Shown here: positions 12,701 to 25,142 of the stretch, one piece after another
How positions within the stretch are numbered: the stretch's first letter is position 1
Layout of the letters: each line of letters opens with the position of its first letter
Assembly (NCBI RefSeq): GCF_008831285.2
Contig: NC_045146.1
Location: 4,120,001 to 4,184,000, forward strand
Reading direction: 5' to 3'
Source: Nymphaea colorata
Taxonomy: Eukaryota > Streptophyta > Magnoliopsida > Nymphaeales > Nymphaeaceae
DNA length: 64,000 nt
The notes under the pieces: generated by a model
Seen by the model: only the letters and a program-made list of their open reading frames with translations
The model's database searches: none
Told to the model about the DNA's origin: nothing
Made by a program: the position numbers and the translations under genes

Positions 12701-13173
12701 CATTTTTCTTTGGGACTACCACAATGTTTGCTAACCATTCAGGATAGTCGATTGTTCGGATGAACCCTGCCTTTAGTAGGTCTTCCAGGCCTTCCTTAAC
12801 TTGCCCCTCAAGACGAGGGTCTAGTTTCCTCAACTTTTGTTTGATTGGCTTGCATTCTGGTTTCAATGGTAGTCGATGCTCGACTAATTTTGTATCAAGT
12901 CCTGGCATGTCCTCATAAGTCCACGCAAAGGCTTCTTGATGCTTTTTGAGGAAGTCTATCAACTCTTTTCTTTCTTCTGCTGAGAGACTTGTTCCAATTT
13001 GCAAAATCTTTGGACTCTCTTCCGTGCCAATGTTAATTTCCTCAATCGGATCATTAATCAAAGGTGACGGTTGATCTTGCTTTCTCATTTGGATGAACTC
13101 TGGACATTCGGCCTCAGTGAGTTCTGGATTTATCTCCTTAAAAGCTTTTGATGTTTGATCCTCAAATGCCATC
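9777..13173 (-). pseudogene. pol: Ty3/gypsy pol: RT, RNase H, second RNase H, integrase
   Basis: Polyprotein that copies and inserts the element. In order on the minus strand: RT (about 12900-12100) with LCIDFRDLNKATPKDDYPLP and the catalytic AYVDDLLIKS; first RNase H region (about 11885-11640); a second RNase H (about 11520-11150) with MYFDGSKSTAGAGI and HNMAEYEALI; integrase zinc finger (H-H-C-C; KKCIKCQLH near 10720); integrase core with D in WAFDVVSP, D in SDNGTHF and E in GQAEATNK. The C-terminus ends at TGA 9779-9777. In-frame stops lie at 11888-11886 (TGA), 10541-10539 (TAG), 10268-10266 (TAG) and 9893-9891 (TGA). Both TAG codons stand where the family usually has Trp. The dual RNase H is a Tat-lineage mark. 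Confidence in family is high; as written it is non-functional. Confidence 0.92.
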
Positions 13174-13330
13174 CTAAAGATTGTAAAGAAGTTAGATGAA
13201 ATTTGAGACATTGTATATGGAAGTAATTTGTATTTGTCATTGTATTTTTGAAGGTATTACAAAATGAAGACACTTGGTCTATTTGAGTACAATGACGACA
13301 AAATGACAAAATGATGGCGGATTTGTTGAT
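13174..13330 (-). other. Candidate intron/stop interval between protease and RT
   Basis: The Gag-Pro frame ends at TGA 13333-13331 and the RT frame is open upstream only to about 13211. On the minus strand a T-rich tract TTTACAATCTTTAG ends at 13174, a good splice acceptor just before the conserved GATGGCATTTGAGG. Ogre elements are known to carry an intron here. I cannot fix the donor: no GTAAGT-like site is obvious near 13331. The same sequence is kept in copy 2 (about 22230-22390). Confidence 0.4.
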
Positions 13331-15895
13331 TCAAATTGATGGTGAACATCCGCCTATGGTATTGCGCTTGATGAAAGGTACTGGCTTGAATTCTTCCTCA
13401 ACATCCACTTTTTCATAGCTTTGGCACCCCAAGGCTTGAGTGCCTCGTTGTCCTGTCAAGGTAACTGGTTCCAAGATTCCATTTTCATGTTTGCCAAGGC
13501 CAGTAAATGGCTGGTAGCCATGGCGTATGAGTAAATCCAATCCTTTCTCATTCTGGCAGAATTTCTTGAACAACGGATGACTTTTGTAACTTGTTTCAAG
13601 TTTGGTACCCCTTTTCACCCATACCTGTTTCTTTGGTTTCTGAATGGCCAATCTGCTAAGACTTTGAGATATTTCTTCCTCTTTGCAGACTCGAATACTG
13701 GGTACCTCAATTGTATATGTTGGTACCGGAATCATTGGGTGTACAAGCCGACTTTCCCTATCCTCTGCATAGATGGTTATAGAATTCCCGTTGTGAGTCC
13801 ATTTGACACACTGATGTAGAGTGGAGGGAACTGCATTGGTAGCATGGATCCATGGCCTGCCAAGCAACAAGTTGAAGGAGGGTTCTATATCCACCACATG
13901 AAATAAAACCCGATGATACGTCTCAGAAATATTCAAATCCAGACATATGCATCCTAGGCATGGTTGTCCTGTCCCGTCATATCCATGGATGAAAATTTTG
14001 GATGGAGTATAGTCAGCCTGTCTTATGCCCAACTCACGAGCTGTTTGTTGTGGACAGATGTTCAGGCTTGCTCCACCATCAATTAAAACGTGGGAGACTC
14101 TGGTGCCCCTTGTCTCTATTACTATGTGCAAGGCGTCATTGTGCGATGCACCTCCAGTTGGTAGATCTTTATCAGAGAATATGATCGGACTATTTTCACA
14201 TAATTCAAAAGCCCATTCATTCCCCCTGTTAGGGCTAAACCCTCCCTTCTTGACTTCAGGTAAGGGGTCCAATTCATTGAAAATGGATTCTAATGGTTCA
14301 GGGTCGCACACTTGTGACTTCTGATCAATCTCTGTCAGATGGTCTTGTTTAACCAGTCCGGTTTGTGCATTGATGGATCCTTTATCATGTTTGAAAAGCA
14401 ATCCAAAGAAATCCAGGGACGCTGTATCCCTTTTGTTTGTCACCATAATTTGACGACCTGTTGAAAATCTGACCATCGAAACTATTCCTTTGCCATGTTT
14501 AGGAAAAGGATTCTTGAGAATGTCCGGTTGTTCACTGACCTCTTTGATTATTTCTTTGTCAACTGCATCTTGCACAATATTTTTAAGTACAAGGCAGTCT
14601 TCTGTATCATGTCCTGGAGCGCGATGAAATTTGCAGAATTGCTCTTTGTTTTTCCCCATCATTGGTGGGGGGTTGGAGACTTTTGGGAGAAACAAGTACC
14701 TCTTTCGATTAGCATATGCATGACCTCTTCATAACTTTGTTGTAATGGGGTAAATTTTCTATCGTACCCCCATCCAGGATGTTTGTTTTGGTGCCACTAC
14801 TACTGCCACTAGCTCTGTCCATTACCCCTTTATTCTTGGGATATTCGACTTTTCTTTCTTGAAGGCTGCAGCGTTGGCCACGATGTTGGCTGGACATTCT
14901 GACTTCTGCTATTCTTTTTTGTATCTTCCCTTACTTTTACCGGGATGACAGCATCAAAAGCTCCATTCTCAATTCCTGCTTCAATGCATTCTGCCCTCTC
15001 AGTGAGATCGATGAAAGACTTGATTGGAGCATTGGAAATGAGGCTCCTTAATGGTTGTGTCAAATTGTTTACGATCAATCCCAGTGCATGGGATTGAGAG
15101 ATTGGGTCTCTCATCTTGTTGCAAGAAGACCTCCACCTCTGAATAAAATCTCTCACCTTTTCACCTGGCCTCTGTTTTAGATAGCATAATGTGGTGATCG
15201 TTGGTGCAGTTTCAACGTTTTGAATGAACCTTTTGATGAAAAGGTTGATTAACATGTCAAAATTTTTCAATTCCACTGGGTTGATGTGTTCCCGATACCA
15301 TTGTGCTGCAATTCCTTCTAGGCTTCTAGGGAAACATCGAAAGAGGCCCTATGATTGTGGCGGAATTTGTAGCATTCAGCAAAGAACATGGCCAAATGTG
15401 CCTTTGGGTCTCCATGGCCATCAAATTTGATAAATTTCTTGGGCAAGTTTTTTATGTGTTTGTCATTTTCGAAGCTTTCGTAGAAATCTTCGCAAGTGAA
15501 ATTCCTCTTGTTCTTGCCTTTAAGTTGTACTGCATTTAACTTTTTTTCAACTTCCTGGATTTTTGTTTTCCAGGATTCTCCCTTCTTCTTTTTCTTGGGA
15601 GTTTTCGGTTCTTCCTCACTACTAGATTCTGTTGTAGCGTCTTCAGAAGAGTCTGAATGCTTGATGAGTACTTTCTTGTTTTCTTCCCTTTCTTTTTGGC
15701 TTTTTCTGCCTGCGCTTGTTCTTCATTGAACATGATCATGTATTTCCGGAATCTTCTGTATTCCTCAAATTCTGGGTCATTTATTTCCAGCTTGGGAGGT
15801 GTTTCTGAGGAGGATTCTTCTCCCCTATCTCCTATAAAAGGTTGATCAAGCTCCATTTCACTCCTTCTCCTGCTTTGGCTTCTGGTTTCAACCAT
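13331..15895 (-). pseudogene. gag-pro: Gag-protease polyprotein, copy 1 (frameshifted)
   Basis: Capsid and protease of the retrotransposon. It starts at ATG 15895 (MVETRSQSRRR), continues with an acidic/Lys-rich stretch, the retrotransposon gag domain (about 15480-14950; AAQWYREHINPVELKNF, RPGEKVRDFIQRW), a zinc-knuckle-like motif CKFHRAPGHDTEDC (about 14590-14640), an aspartic protease with LIDGGASLNICP (about 14090-14050), and a G-patch-like segment GYQPFTGLGKHENGI (about 13530-13480) before the stop at 13331. Against copy 2, one-base differences break the frame near 15659, 15347 and 14895. The protease half (14695-13331) is open for 454 codons. The DGGAS active site is the variant seen in Tat-type proteases. 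Confidence 0.9.
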
Positions 15896-16078
15896 AAAGC
15901 GAATGTTCACCTTGCAAGAAGAAAAATTGAAAATGTTAGGATGTGAATTGATGAGAGGTGACAAATTTTGATTACATATTAAAAGAAAGATGAGAATGAC
16001 AAAACTTGACAAAGTTTAACATAACTTGACAAAACTTGACAAATTTTGGCTTAATGACAATGAACTAGACATGACAAT

Positions 16079-17288
16079 CTAGGACAGAAGGATAGATGGG
16101 CGGACTTCATCCCACCATTTTACATATTCGGGACCCATTCCTGACCAAGGACAAGATACAAGTGAGCAAATGATTCCCAATGTTGCTGGGCATAGGTGTA
16201 TATCCCGGACCACTCTTCAGTGTCTAGTTCACACTCCACAATGGCTCCTTCTGACTCAATTGGATATGCCTTCCTCTGACGCAGTGAGAATTGCCTGAGG
16301 CAACGCTCCGATGATATTCAATTATGAAAAACGGTCTCAATAGAAGACTTCCTCTGACTGGGTTGTAAGTGTATCTTGACTTGATGACCTCTCGATCAAA
16401 GAAGTCCCAAATGATGGTGGAGTCATCAACTTCCTCCATCTTTCTGCGGTAGTGCTCCATACTAGATAACTGACCGTCTGTGTTTTGAAAATGACATGAT
16501 TGTGGCCCCACATGTTTGTAGAACCATGCTTGCAGTGCAAAGACACATCCTTCTATCGAGTCTGCATCTCCAATTGAAAATTTGGCCAACCCTCTGTAAA
16601 GGAATGCCAAGGCTGCCATTGCTATGGAAATGTGACGGACTTGGACATGCCCCCATTTTCTGAAGAGGCGAGCTATGCGGAAATCCATTATGTGTTCTTC
16701 ATTATTGAAGAAGATAAGACCCACGGTACAAGTCACTATGGAGTTTTTGTACTTGTCTGCAACAGTTCTAGATAGTGACGCAGGGTTGACAAATTGGGAG
16801 TATGTTTCACCAAGCTCTTGTAGTTGAAGATATTGATGTCCATCTTTCTCTAGAAAATGCCAACTCCTTTTCCCTGTGAGTTTACGAATCACTTCTAGAG
16901 TTTTGACTTGACCTTGGTTTACAAGGAACTGGTCTTCAATTGGACCTCTTGGGTCACCTTTTGGTTCTGGCAAACCCATAATGTTGGAGAACTCATCAAG
17001 AGTGATTGTCATTTCACCCCATGGAAACCAGAATGTGTTGGTCCTTGGGTTCCATCTTTCAGCAATTGCATGGATTAGATTGCCATTGATAGGCTGTATG
17101 GCAAGACTGACTGCTTCTTCAAGTCCGCAATCCTCTAAGTGATCCGGGAACATACACCGAAAAGTTGGGTACCATGAAAGATACCACTGAGGTAGGTAGA
17201 CTCCACTTGGGATGATGCGAAGTCCGGATCGGCCTTGACATGACCCGAATAGGATGTGGTCATATGGGAAGATACTTTCTGAGTCCAT
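16079..17288 (-). pseudogene. Retrotransposon ORF1, plant mobile domain (PMD), copy 1
   Basis: An extra ORF before gag, starting at ATG 17288 (MDSESIFPYDHILFG). Residues about 50-230 resemble the plant mobile domain (aminotransferase-like/MAIN-like family): ERWNPRTNTFWFPWGEMTIT followed by LDEFSNIMGLPEPKG. PMD proteins occur both as host proteins and inside retrotransposons. The role in the element is not established. The frame is lost near 16312 where copy 2 has one extra A, so this copy reads only 354 codons before an early stop. A second one-base difference lies near 16143. Confidence 0.85.
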
Positions 17289-18065
17289 CTAGACAAGAGA
17301 AGGTATTAGACTTTGACATGAATTGACCCAATAGAGACTCGAGAAGAGTTTTGACATTGGGTTTGGACATGGACTTAGGGGCAAAGTAAAACATCACATG
17401 CGTCCAAACAAGCAGTTAATGAAAAATTGATAATGCAATTCCTAGGACTCTTGCCTATATGCATTATTTTGAAAATTGGTCTTGGAACCTATGGAAAATA
17501 AATGGGTAAATGGTTCTTTATTTATCCAAAATTTATGGTATACCTATATACCAAATTTATGGTACTAGCATTGACTCCTCCAAGGGTTTTCTAGATTTGG
17601 GCTCTCCGTTTCTCCTTGTTCACCCATCGATATACCGGGACTATTGTCCGTTTCGGTACTAATGGGGGGACTTCTCAGTCCAATTGGGTGGTCCAGTTGT
17701 AAGGCTATATCTTGGACTAATGTCCTAGAAATAGCCCGGCAACATGATGACCGGGATATGATATAGGTAAGGATTTGTTTTTCAAAATTCATGAGAAGAT
17801 GCAAAATAGATGGCTCTATTGCATACATTCCTAAGAGATGGATTTGAAATTTTGAGAGCATACATGGGCTGCATACAATCCTTAAATTGAGGAGGGGTAG
17901 GATAAATTGAAATGAATGAGGTTCATGAAATCTCCTCAATGTACACTACATGACGTCGGTATGCATTTTTGTGAATTTAATTTTTTTTTTTTTGTGCAAT
18001 TGATGTCGACATTGGTGAAAATAACTCATATATGATCCAAATAAGTCTTTAAACAAACAATGACG
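17289..18065 (-). other. Retrotransposon 5' leader, copy 1
   Basis: Untranslated leader between the primer-binding site and ORF1. A 124-codon frame (17939-17565) is preserved in copy 2 but has no recognisable domain. I do not call it a gene. Confidence 0.6.
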
Positions 18066-18084
18066 GGTCCCACCGGGTGTGCCA
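18066..18084 (-). other. Primer-binding site, copy 1
   Basis: On the minus strand TGGCACACCCGGTGGGACC begins two bases after the LTR end. It starts with the TGG expected to pair with a tRNA 3' CCA. I could not assign the tRNA from memory; it is not the initiator-Met type. Confidence 0.7.
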
Positions 18085-18086
18085 TC

Positions 18087-21000
18087 TGTTCGCACCCCAC
18101 TCCTTTTTCAAGAAGGTCGAAATGCGAGTCAGCAAAATTCTTTTAAAATTGGGGTTTTGAGAAAATTTTCAAGAGAAAGGGATCCGCTCGTCGGTACGAG
18201 GTCCAACCGTTCCTGCCGCCTTTAACAGGGGTAATTAGACCAAGGACTAAGATCATTTGGATCATATACGAGTTATTGATGTAAGTCCTATATACTTATG
18301 CATTGAGGTTTTGGATTCAAGAACCGAAATTCATTTTTTTGAATAAATGAATTTGAATATTGGGGGTTTTCAAGTTGGTTTAAAAACCTTTGTTTTGGTG
18401 TTATTTGAAACACATAATTCTTGAGGATTTTTGAAGATTTGGAATTGAGTTCTTTGTTGTGAACTCTAGATGATGATAAAAATTGATTTTGAACTCTTCT
18501 TTTGTCAAATCATGTGATTTGTAGAATTCATTCTTTTGAAAGAACATAGGTTCCAAATTGTTAGAAAACATGTTTTTCAAATGCACTTTGGCCAAAAGAT
18601 TATGAATGTGTTTTCTTTTGAAGTTAAGTGAAGTTTACAAATTCTCATTGCAATATGACTTGGTCACTTTTTGCAACTTAAATTTGAATCACTTAATTTC
18701 TTGAGAATGTGCATGTGGTGCCATTGATTTTGAGTGAAAGTGAATGCATGAAACGAGAATGAAACTATATGGAACATTCATTCTTCTCTCTCTCATAATC
18801 CATCAAGATTCATTCATATGAAACATACATTCTTCACTCCCTCATAATCTCTCAAAGTCCGTATTGCACGTCATACAATCTATACATGAAGATTGATTAA
18901 AATGTAGGACTTTCTCTATATGTGCTCATTATATGATTAAGCACATGAATTAGAGATGTAGTCCATAAGCTTGAGGCTTGACATAAAATTATCAAAATGA
19001 TGAAAATATATAAATGATGTCAAGTTCAATCTTTGAAATTGATGGGAGACATGGATGACGTCCACTTTTGTCTCAAAATAGCTAAAAATCAGACCTTGTG
19101 TTGATTTAAATAGCTGAAAATTGTGGACATTGATTCCAATAAGGACTTGTTTCTTAGATAGAAACAATGAGTTTTTCAAATCTATTCAAATTCCAGATTT
19201 CGTAGTAATGAAATCATCAACTCCTTTGGATGTTCTAGGATGGTTGGTATTTCAAATATGTAAATTTTGATATTCTTGAACCAATTCCTATGAAACATGG
19301 TCTGATTTCAACAACATACATATATCTTACGTATGGGTTTGCTGAAATTAAGTAAAAATGAAATGAAAATAATTTATAATCTTGCACTAGAAAAATCAAT
19401 AAAAATGCCCATTTCCTTAAAGACCGGTTTGGAAACATGTTCCAACCTGATTTTAAGGGAGGAATGTAATTTTTGACAAGAAATTGGATACATATATGTA
19501 CATATATAACAATGTATACATATACGTACCTTACTTTTCAAAATGAAATTTATCAAGGGACCGCATGACTCATGAATCATGATGATTCATGGCTGGGTTC
19601 TCTTATGTAGGAAGATTGAGAACTTGTTTCAAATCTTCCCTACTACCCTTGATTAATTAAATTGAAAGACATGAATCGAAATGACTGTGAATAAGAAAGA
19701 AATAAAACAATACTCAAGCTTATTCGTCCATCATTTCGCCATGCAAGGGTGGATCACATTCATAAAAACGTATCCATCCCTTATAGGCATTTTCATCATA
19801 CGTGATGTAGCAAAATCACTCTCTCACCGTGGGATTCTCTCATGGTAGGGAGTTCAAAATGGTATTAAGTTGGTTCCTTTGAAAGGGACGTGGCCTTGGG
19901 GCCCATTTCAAAATTTGATACTTGGGTTCATATTTAAGAAAAAAAACCGACATATGCATGCATTATGCATTAACATGTACATTGAAGCGTAGGTTTCCCT
20001 TAGCTGGACATCATTCCCAGCCGTAAGCAAATGAAAATAAACCCTCCCACGAATTGCTGGAATTAAAATAAATCAACAATAAGCTAAAGTAGAAGAGAAG
20101 TGAGTTAAGATCACCTACCTTGCGGTCGGTCTTGATGTTTGTCCTTCGTCTTCACTTGTTTTCTAACCCAAGCAATCCTAAGCAAGAATCCAACCGTGGA
20201 TTCAAGCTTAGCAAAGCTAGAATAAGAAATAGTTTGCTTGCTGGAATTTGGAGTGGTAAAGAGGGCTTCTCACCACGAAAATCCTAAGTAAGGGTTCACT
20301 TAAGCACCCTAACTTAGCAAAATCAATGGGGAGAATAGAAGAAAGTGAAGAAGAGAATGGGAGAAAAAGGGGAAGGGGGCTTGGACGAACCTCTTCTCTC
20401 TTCCTTGGCTTCTCCCTCCTAGCTCCTTGGCTGCAGCAATTTGATAGAATGCTCCAAAATTTCGTCCTCCCCTTGGTGGCCAAGGGGAGGTTTATATAGA
20501 GGAGGAGGTGGGTTCAACCACCTTCTTAACTCACCTTGGGAACTTACTTAAGACCTTGGGGACTTGTAAAATGAGTTAAATAGACTTTAAAGGCTCTAAT
20601 TGACCATTTCTCAGCCCATTTCCAGAGCTAGGTGGGCTGGGCTAGGTTTGGTCAACTTGGGTTCAGACCTAGGTGACCATTTTGACCAAAATTTTGGACG
20701 AAAATGCCCTTGCACAGGGTTTTGCCCTTATTTTTACTATTTATTTATTTTTGTTTGAAATCGAGCTTATAAGGTTAAAACCTAGTTACTAAGCTCCAAA
20801 TGCCATTGAATTATGATAATTAAATTTAAATTTTAATAAAATTTAAAATTTTATCAAATTTGGTTCGAAAAGGGTATTTTCGTCCAAACTTGATTGAAAA
20901 TGGATTTCAACTGAATCAAACTTTCACTTGAGAAATTCAATTTAAATTTGGTATTTGATTCAGCATTTGACAAATTCAAATGTTTATTTGCCTTTCATAA

Positions 21001-21870
21001 ACCATTTTAGGCTTTTTAATCTTAAGTTGACCGCAGAAGGGCAAAATTGTCCAAATTGATCAATTTCGACCAATTGACCAAAGTCAAAGCTCATTTGTAA
21101 GTAGTTTGACTTTATTTGAGGTAATTTGATAAATTTGGGTCAAGAAAGCTCTTAATTGAGCTAAATTGTACTTTGACTGAGTTTAGTCAAAGTGGGTTGG
21201 TTCGGTCAAAGTCTATTTTCGTCCATTAATTGGATCATGAGACAGACTTACGTTTTGACTGTGTTGAGCCCATGGTGACCGAACCTAGCTGGAATTGGCA
21301 CCACATTTGAGTGCACCCGGGTCAAACCTACTTGGATTAAGTAGGTTAGGTGAGTTTGACCAGTCTAGTAATTGTTTCCTTGAAAATGATTTTTTTCTTT
21401 AAGGAGGACCTGGTTAAGAAGAGAGAGAGACATAAATGTCTCTCTTTTCCTAGGTTTCTCCTTTATTTCTTCTTGAAAATGACTTTTCTTCAATTAATTT
21501 GAGAGAAAATATTTATTTATTATTTTTTTGACATGGAGGGGGCATGGCCCCTGGGGGGGCTCTTGACCACACGGGCTAGGTGGGGCCCACACGTGGGTCC
21601 CACGTAGCATTTTAGACTGAATTAGATCCAATTCTTGGATCTAAGTCAAAATTTGCATTTTGCAATTGGATTTGGATTTCAAATGACATTTGCAATTGAA
21701 TTTGGACTCGTAATCCTGCATTGGGATTCGTGTATCGGGTTAAATTCACGATTTGAATCTAATTGTTCTTTAGATTCGAAATTGGCTTTGAAATTGCAAA
21801 TTTTCACAATTCTTTTGTGAAATTTTCACATTGCTTCAATTTTGATGTGGAAAATTTGGGGTGTTTAACA
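18087..21870 (-). repeat. LTR 2 (middle LTR)
   Basis: A 3784-bp copy of the same LTR, ending GTTTAACA immediately before the N gap. It acts as 5' LTR for internal copy 1. It shares about ten substitutions with LTR 3 against LTR 1 and has roughly eight of its own, plus several one-base deletions in homopolymers. Confidence 0.95.
20492..20498 (-). promoter_or_regulatory. LTR 2 TATA box
   Basis: TATATAA on the minus strand, equivalent to 7332-7338 in LTR 1. It would drive transcription of internal copy 1. Confidence 0.45.
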
Positions 21871-21871
21871 A

Positions 21872-21971
21872 NNNNNNNNNNNNNNNNNNNNNNNNNNNNN
21901 NNNNNNNNNNNNNNNNNNNNNNNNNNNNNNNNNNNNNNNNNNNNNNNNNNNNNNNNNNNNNNNNNNNNNNN
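21872..21971. other. Assembly gap of 100 N
   Basis: Exactly 100 N, the usual mark for a gap of unknown length. The base after it matches position 12913 of copy 1. Relative to copy 1, about 4.2 kb of internal sequence (RT core through 3' UTR) is missing. Confidence 1.
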
Positions 21972-22238
21972 TCATAAGTCCACGCAAAGGCTTCTTGATG
22001 CTTTTTGAGGAAGTCTATCAACTCTTTTCTTTCTTCTGCTGAGAGAGACTTGTTCCAATTTGCAAAATCTTTGGACTCTCTTCCGTGCCATGTTAATTTC
22101 CTCAATCGGATCATTAATCAAGGTGACGGTTGATCTTGCTTTCTCATTTGGATGAACTCTGGACATTCGGCCTCAGTGAGTTCTGGATTTATCTCCTTAA
22201 AAGCTTTTGATGTTTGATCCTCAATGCCATCCTAAAGA
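21972..22238 (-). pseudogene. pol: N-terminal pol fragment, copy 2
   Basis: Matches the segment upstream of the RT core in copy 1 (motifs ERKELIDFLKKHQEAFAWTY and LINDPIEEIN). It is cut by the gap and broken by several indels (two extra bases near 22045; single bases lost near 22090, 22122 and 22225). Confidence 0.8.
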
Positions 22239-22388
22239 TTGTAAAGAAGTTAGATGAAATTTGAGACATTGTATATGGAAGTAATTTGTATTTGTCATTG
22301 TATTTTTGAAGGTATTACAAAATGAAGACACTTGGTCTATTTGAGTACAATGACGACAAAATGACAAAATGATGGCGGATTTGTTGAT

Positions 22389-24959
22389 TCAAATTGATGG
22401 TGAACATCCGCCTATGGTATTGCGCTTGATGAAAGGTACTGGCTTGAATTCTTCCTCAACATCCACTTTTTCATAGCTTTGGCACCCCAAGGCTTGAGTG
22501 CCTCGTTGTCCTGTCAAGGTAACTGGTTCCAAGATTCCATTTTCATGTTTGCCAAGGCCAGTAAATGGCTGGTAGCCATGGCGTATGAGTAAATCCAATC
22601 CTTTCTCATTCTGGCAGAATTTCTTGAACAACGGATGACTTTTGTAACTTGTTTCAAGTTTGGTACCCCTTTTCACCCATACCTGTTTCTTTGGTTTTCT
22701 GAATGGCCAATCTGCTAAGACTTTGAGATATTTCTTCCTCTTTGCAGACTCGAATACTGGGTACCCTCAATTGTATATGTTGGTTACCGGAATCATTGGG
22801 TGTACAAGCCGACTTTCCCTATCCTCTGCATAGATGGTTATAGAATTCCCGTTGTGAGTCCATTTGACACACTGATGTAGAGTGGAGGGAACTGCATTGG
22901 TAGCATGGATCCATGGCCTGCCAAGCAACAAGTTGAAGGAGGGTTCTATATCCACCACATGAAATAAAACCCGATGATACGTCTCAGAAATATTCAAATC
23001 CAGACATATGCATCCTAGGCATGGTTGTCCTGTCCCGTCATATCCATGGATGAAAATTTTGGATGGAGTATAGTCAGCCTGTCTTATGCCCAACTCACGA
23101 GCTGTTTGTTGTGGACAGATGTTCAGGCTTGCTCCACCATCAATTAAAACGTGGGAGACTCTGGTGCCCCTTGTCTCTATTACTATGTGCAAGGCGTCAT
23201 TGTGCGATGCACCTCCAGTTGGTAGATCTTTATCAGAGAATATGATCGGACTATTTTCACATAATTCAAAAGCCCATTCATTCCCCCTGTTAGGGCTAAA
23301 CCCTCCCTTCTTGACTTCAGGTAAGGGTCCAATTCATTGAAAATGGATTCTAATGGTTCAGGGTCGCACACTTGTGACTTCTGATCAATCTCTGTCAGAT
23401 GGTCTTGTTTAACCAGTCCGGTTTGTGCATTGATGGATCCTTTATCATGTTTGAAAAGCAATCCAAAGAAATCCAGGGACGCTGTATCCCTTTTGTTTGT
23501 CACCATAATTTGACGACCTGTTGAAAATCTGACCATCGAAACTATTCCTTTGCCATGTTTAGGAAAGGATTCTTGAGAATGTCCGGTTGTTCACTGACCT
23601 CTTTGATTATTTCTTTGTCAACTGCATCTTGCACAATATTTTTAAGTACAAGGCAGTCTTCTGTATCATGTCCTGGAGCGCGATGAAATTTGCAGAATTG
23701 CTCTTTGTTTTTCCCCATCATTGGTGGGGGGTTGGAGACTTTTGGGAGAAACAAAGTACCTCTTTCGATTAGCATATGCATGACCTCTTCATAACTTTGT
23801 TGTAATGGGGTAAATTTTCTATCGTACCCCCATCCAGGATGTTTGTTTTGGGTGCCACTACTACTGCCACTAGCTCTGTCCATTACCCCTTTATTCTTGG
23901 ATATTCGGACTTTTCTTTCTTGAAGGCTGCAGCGTTGGCCACGATGTTGGCTGGAACATTCTGACTTCTGCTATTCTTTTTTGTATCTTCCCTTACTTTT
24001 ACCGGGATGACAGCATCAAAAGCTCCATTCTCAATTCCTGCTTCAATGCATTCTGCCCTCTCAGTGAGATCGATGAAAGACTTGATTGGAGCATTGGAAA
24101 TGAGGCTCCTTAATGGTTGTGTCAAATTGTTTACGATCAATCCCAGTGCATGGGATTGAGAGATTGGGTCTCTCATCTTGTTGCAAGAAGACCTCCACCT
24201 CTGAATAAAATCTCTCACCTTTTCACCTGGCCTCTGTTTTAGATAGCATAATGTGGTGATCGTTGGTGCAGTTTCAACGTTTTGAATGAACCTTTTGATG
24301 AAAAGGTTGATTAACATGTCAAAATTTTTCAATTCCACTGGGTTGATGTGTTCCCGATACCATTGTGCTGCAATTCCTTCTAGGCTTCTAGGGAAACATC
24401 GAAAGAGGACCCTATGATTGTGGCGGAATTTGTAGCATTCAGCAAAGAACATGGCCAAATGTGCCTTTGGGTCTCCATGGCCATCAAATTTGATAAATTT
24501 CTTGGGCAAGTTTTTTATGTGTTTGTCATTTTCGAAGCTTTCGTAGAAATCTTCGCAAGTGAAATTCCTCTTGTTCTTGCCTTTAAGTTGTACTGCATTT
24601 AACTTTTTTTCAACTTCCTGGATTTTTGTTTTCCAGGATTCTCCCTTCTTCTTTTTCTTGGGAGTTTTCGGTTCATCCTCACTACTAGATTCTGTTGTAG
24701 CGTCTTCAGAAGAGTCTGAAATGCTTGATGAGTACTTTCTTGTTTTCTTCCCTTTCTTTTTGGCTTTTTCTGCCTGCGCTTGTTCTTCATTGAACATGAT
24801 CATGTATTTCCGGAATCTTCTGTATTCCTCAAATTCTGGGTCATTTATTTCCAGCTTGGGAGGTGTTTCTGAGGAGGATTCTTCTCCCCTATCTCCTATA
24901 AAAGGTTGATCAAGCTCCATTTCACTCCTTCTCCTGCTTTGGCTTCTGGTTTCAACCAT
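22389..24959 (-). pseudogene. gag-pro: Gag-protease polyprotein, copy 2 (frameshifted)
   Basis: Starts at ATG 24959 (MVETRSQSRRR). The gag domain is open here down to TAA 23885-23883, where copy 1 differs by compensating one-base changes. The stop overlaps an ATG (TAATG) of the next frame, which carries the zinc-knuckle-like CKFHRAPGHDTEDC. The protease (LIDGGASLNICP, about 23150-23110) and the G-patch segment (about 22590-22540) follow in separate frames. The breaks near 23570, 23327, 22783 and 22765 are single-base length changes. Confidence 0.88.
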
Positions 24960-25142
24960 AAAGCGAATGTTCACCTTGCAAGAAGAAAAATTGAAAATGT
25001 TAGGATGTGAATTGATGAGAGGTGACAAATTTTGATTACATATTAAAAGAAAGATGAGAATGACAAAACTTGACAAAGTTTAACATAACTTGACAAAACT
25101 TGACAAATTTTGGCTTAATGACAATGAACTAGACATGACAAT

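Larger units (their letters stand above)
8718..18086 (-). mobile_element. Tat/Ogre-like Ty3/gypsy internal region, copy 1 (complete but decayed)
   Basis: From right to left on the minus strand: primer-binding site (18084-18066), a leader of about 780 bp, ORF1 with a plant mobile domain, Gag-protease, candidate intron, RT, two RNase H domains, integrase, 3' UTR and polypurine tract. The extra ORF1 before gag, long LTRs, dual RNase H and a stop/intron between protease and RT match the Tat lineage and Ogre in particular. Copy 1 has four in-frame stops in pol and several one-base frameshifts in ORF1 and gag, so it is not coding-competent as written. Confidence 0.9.
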
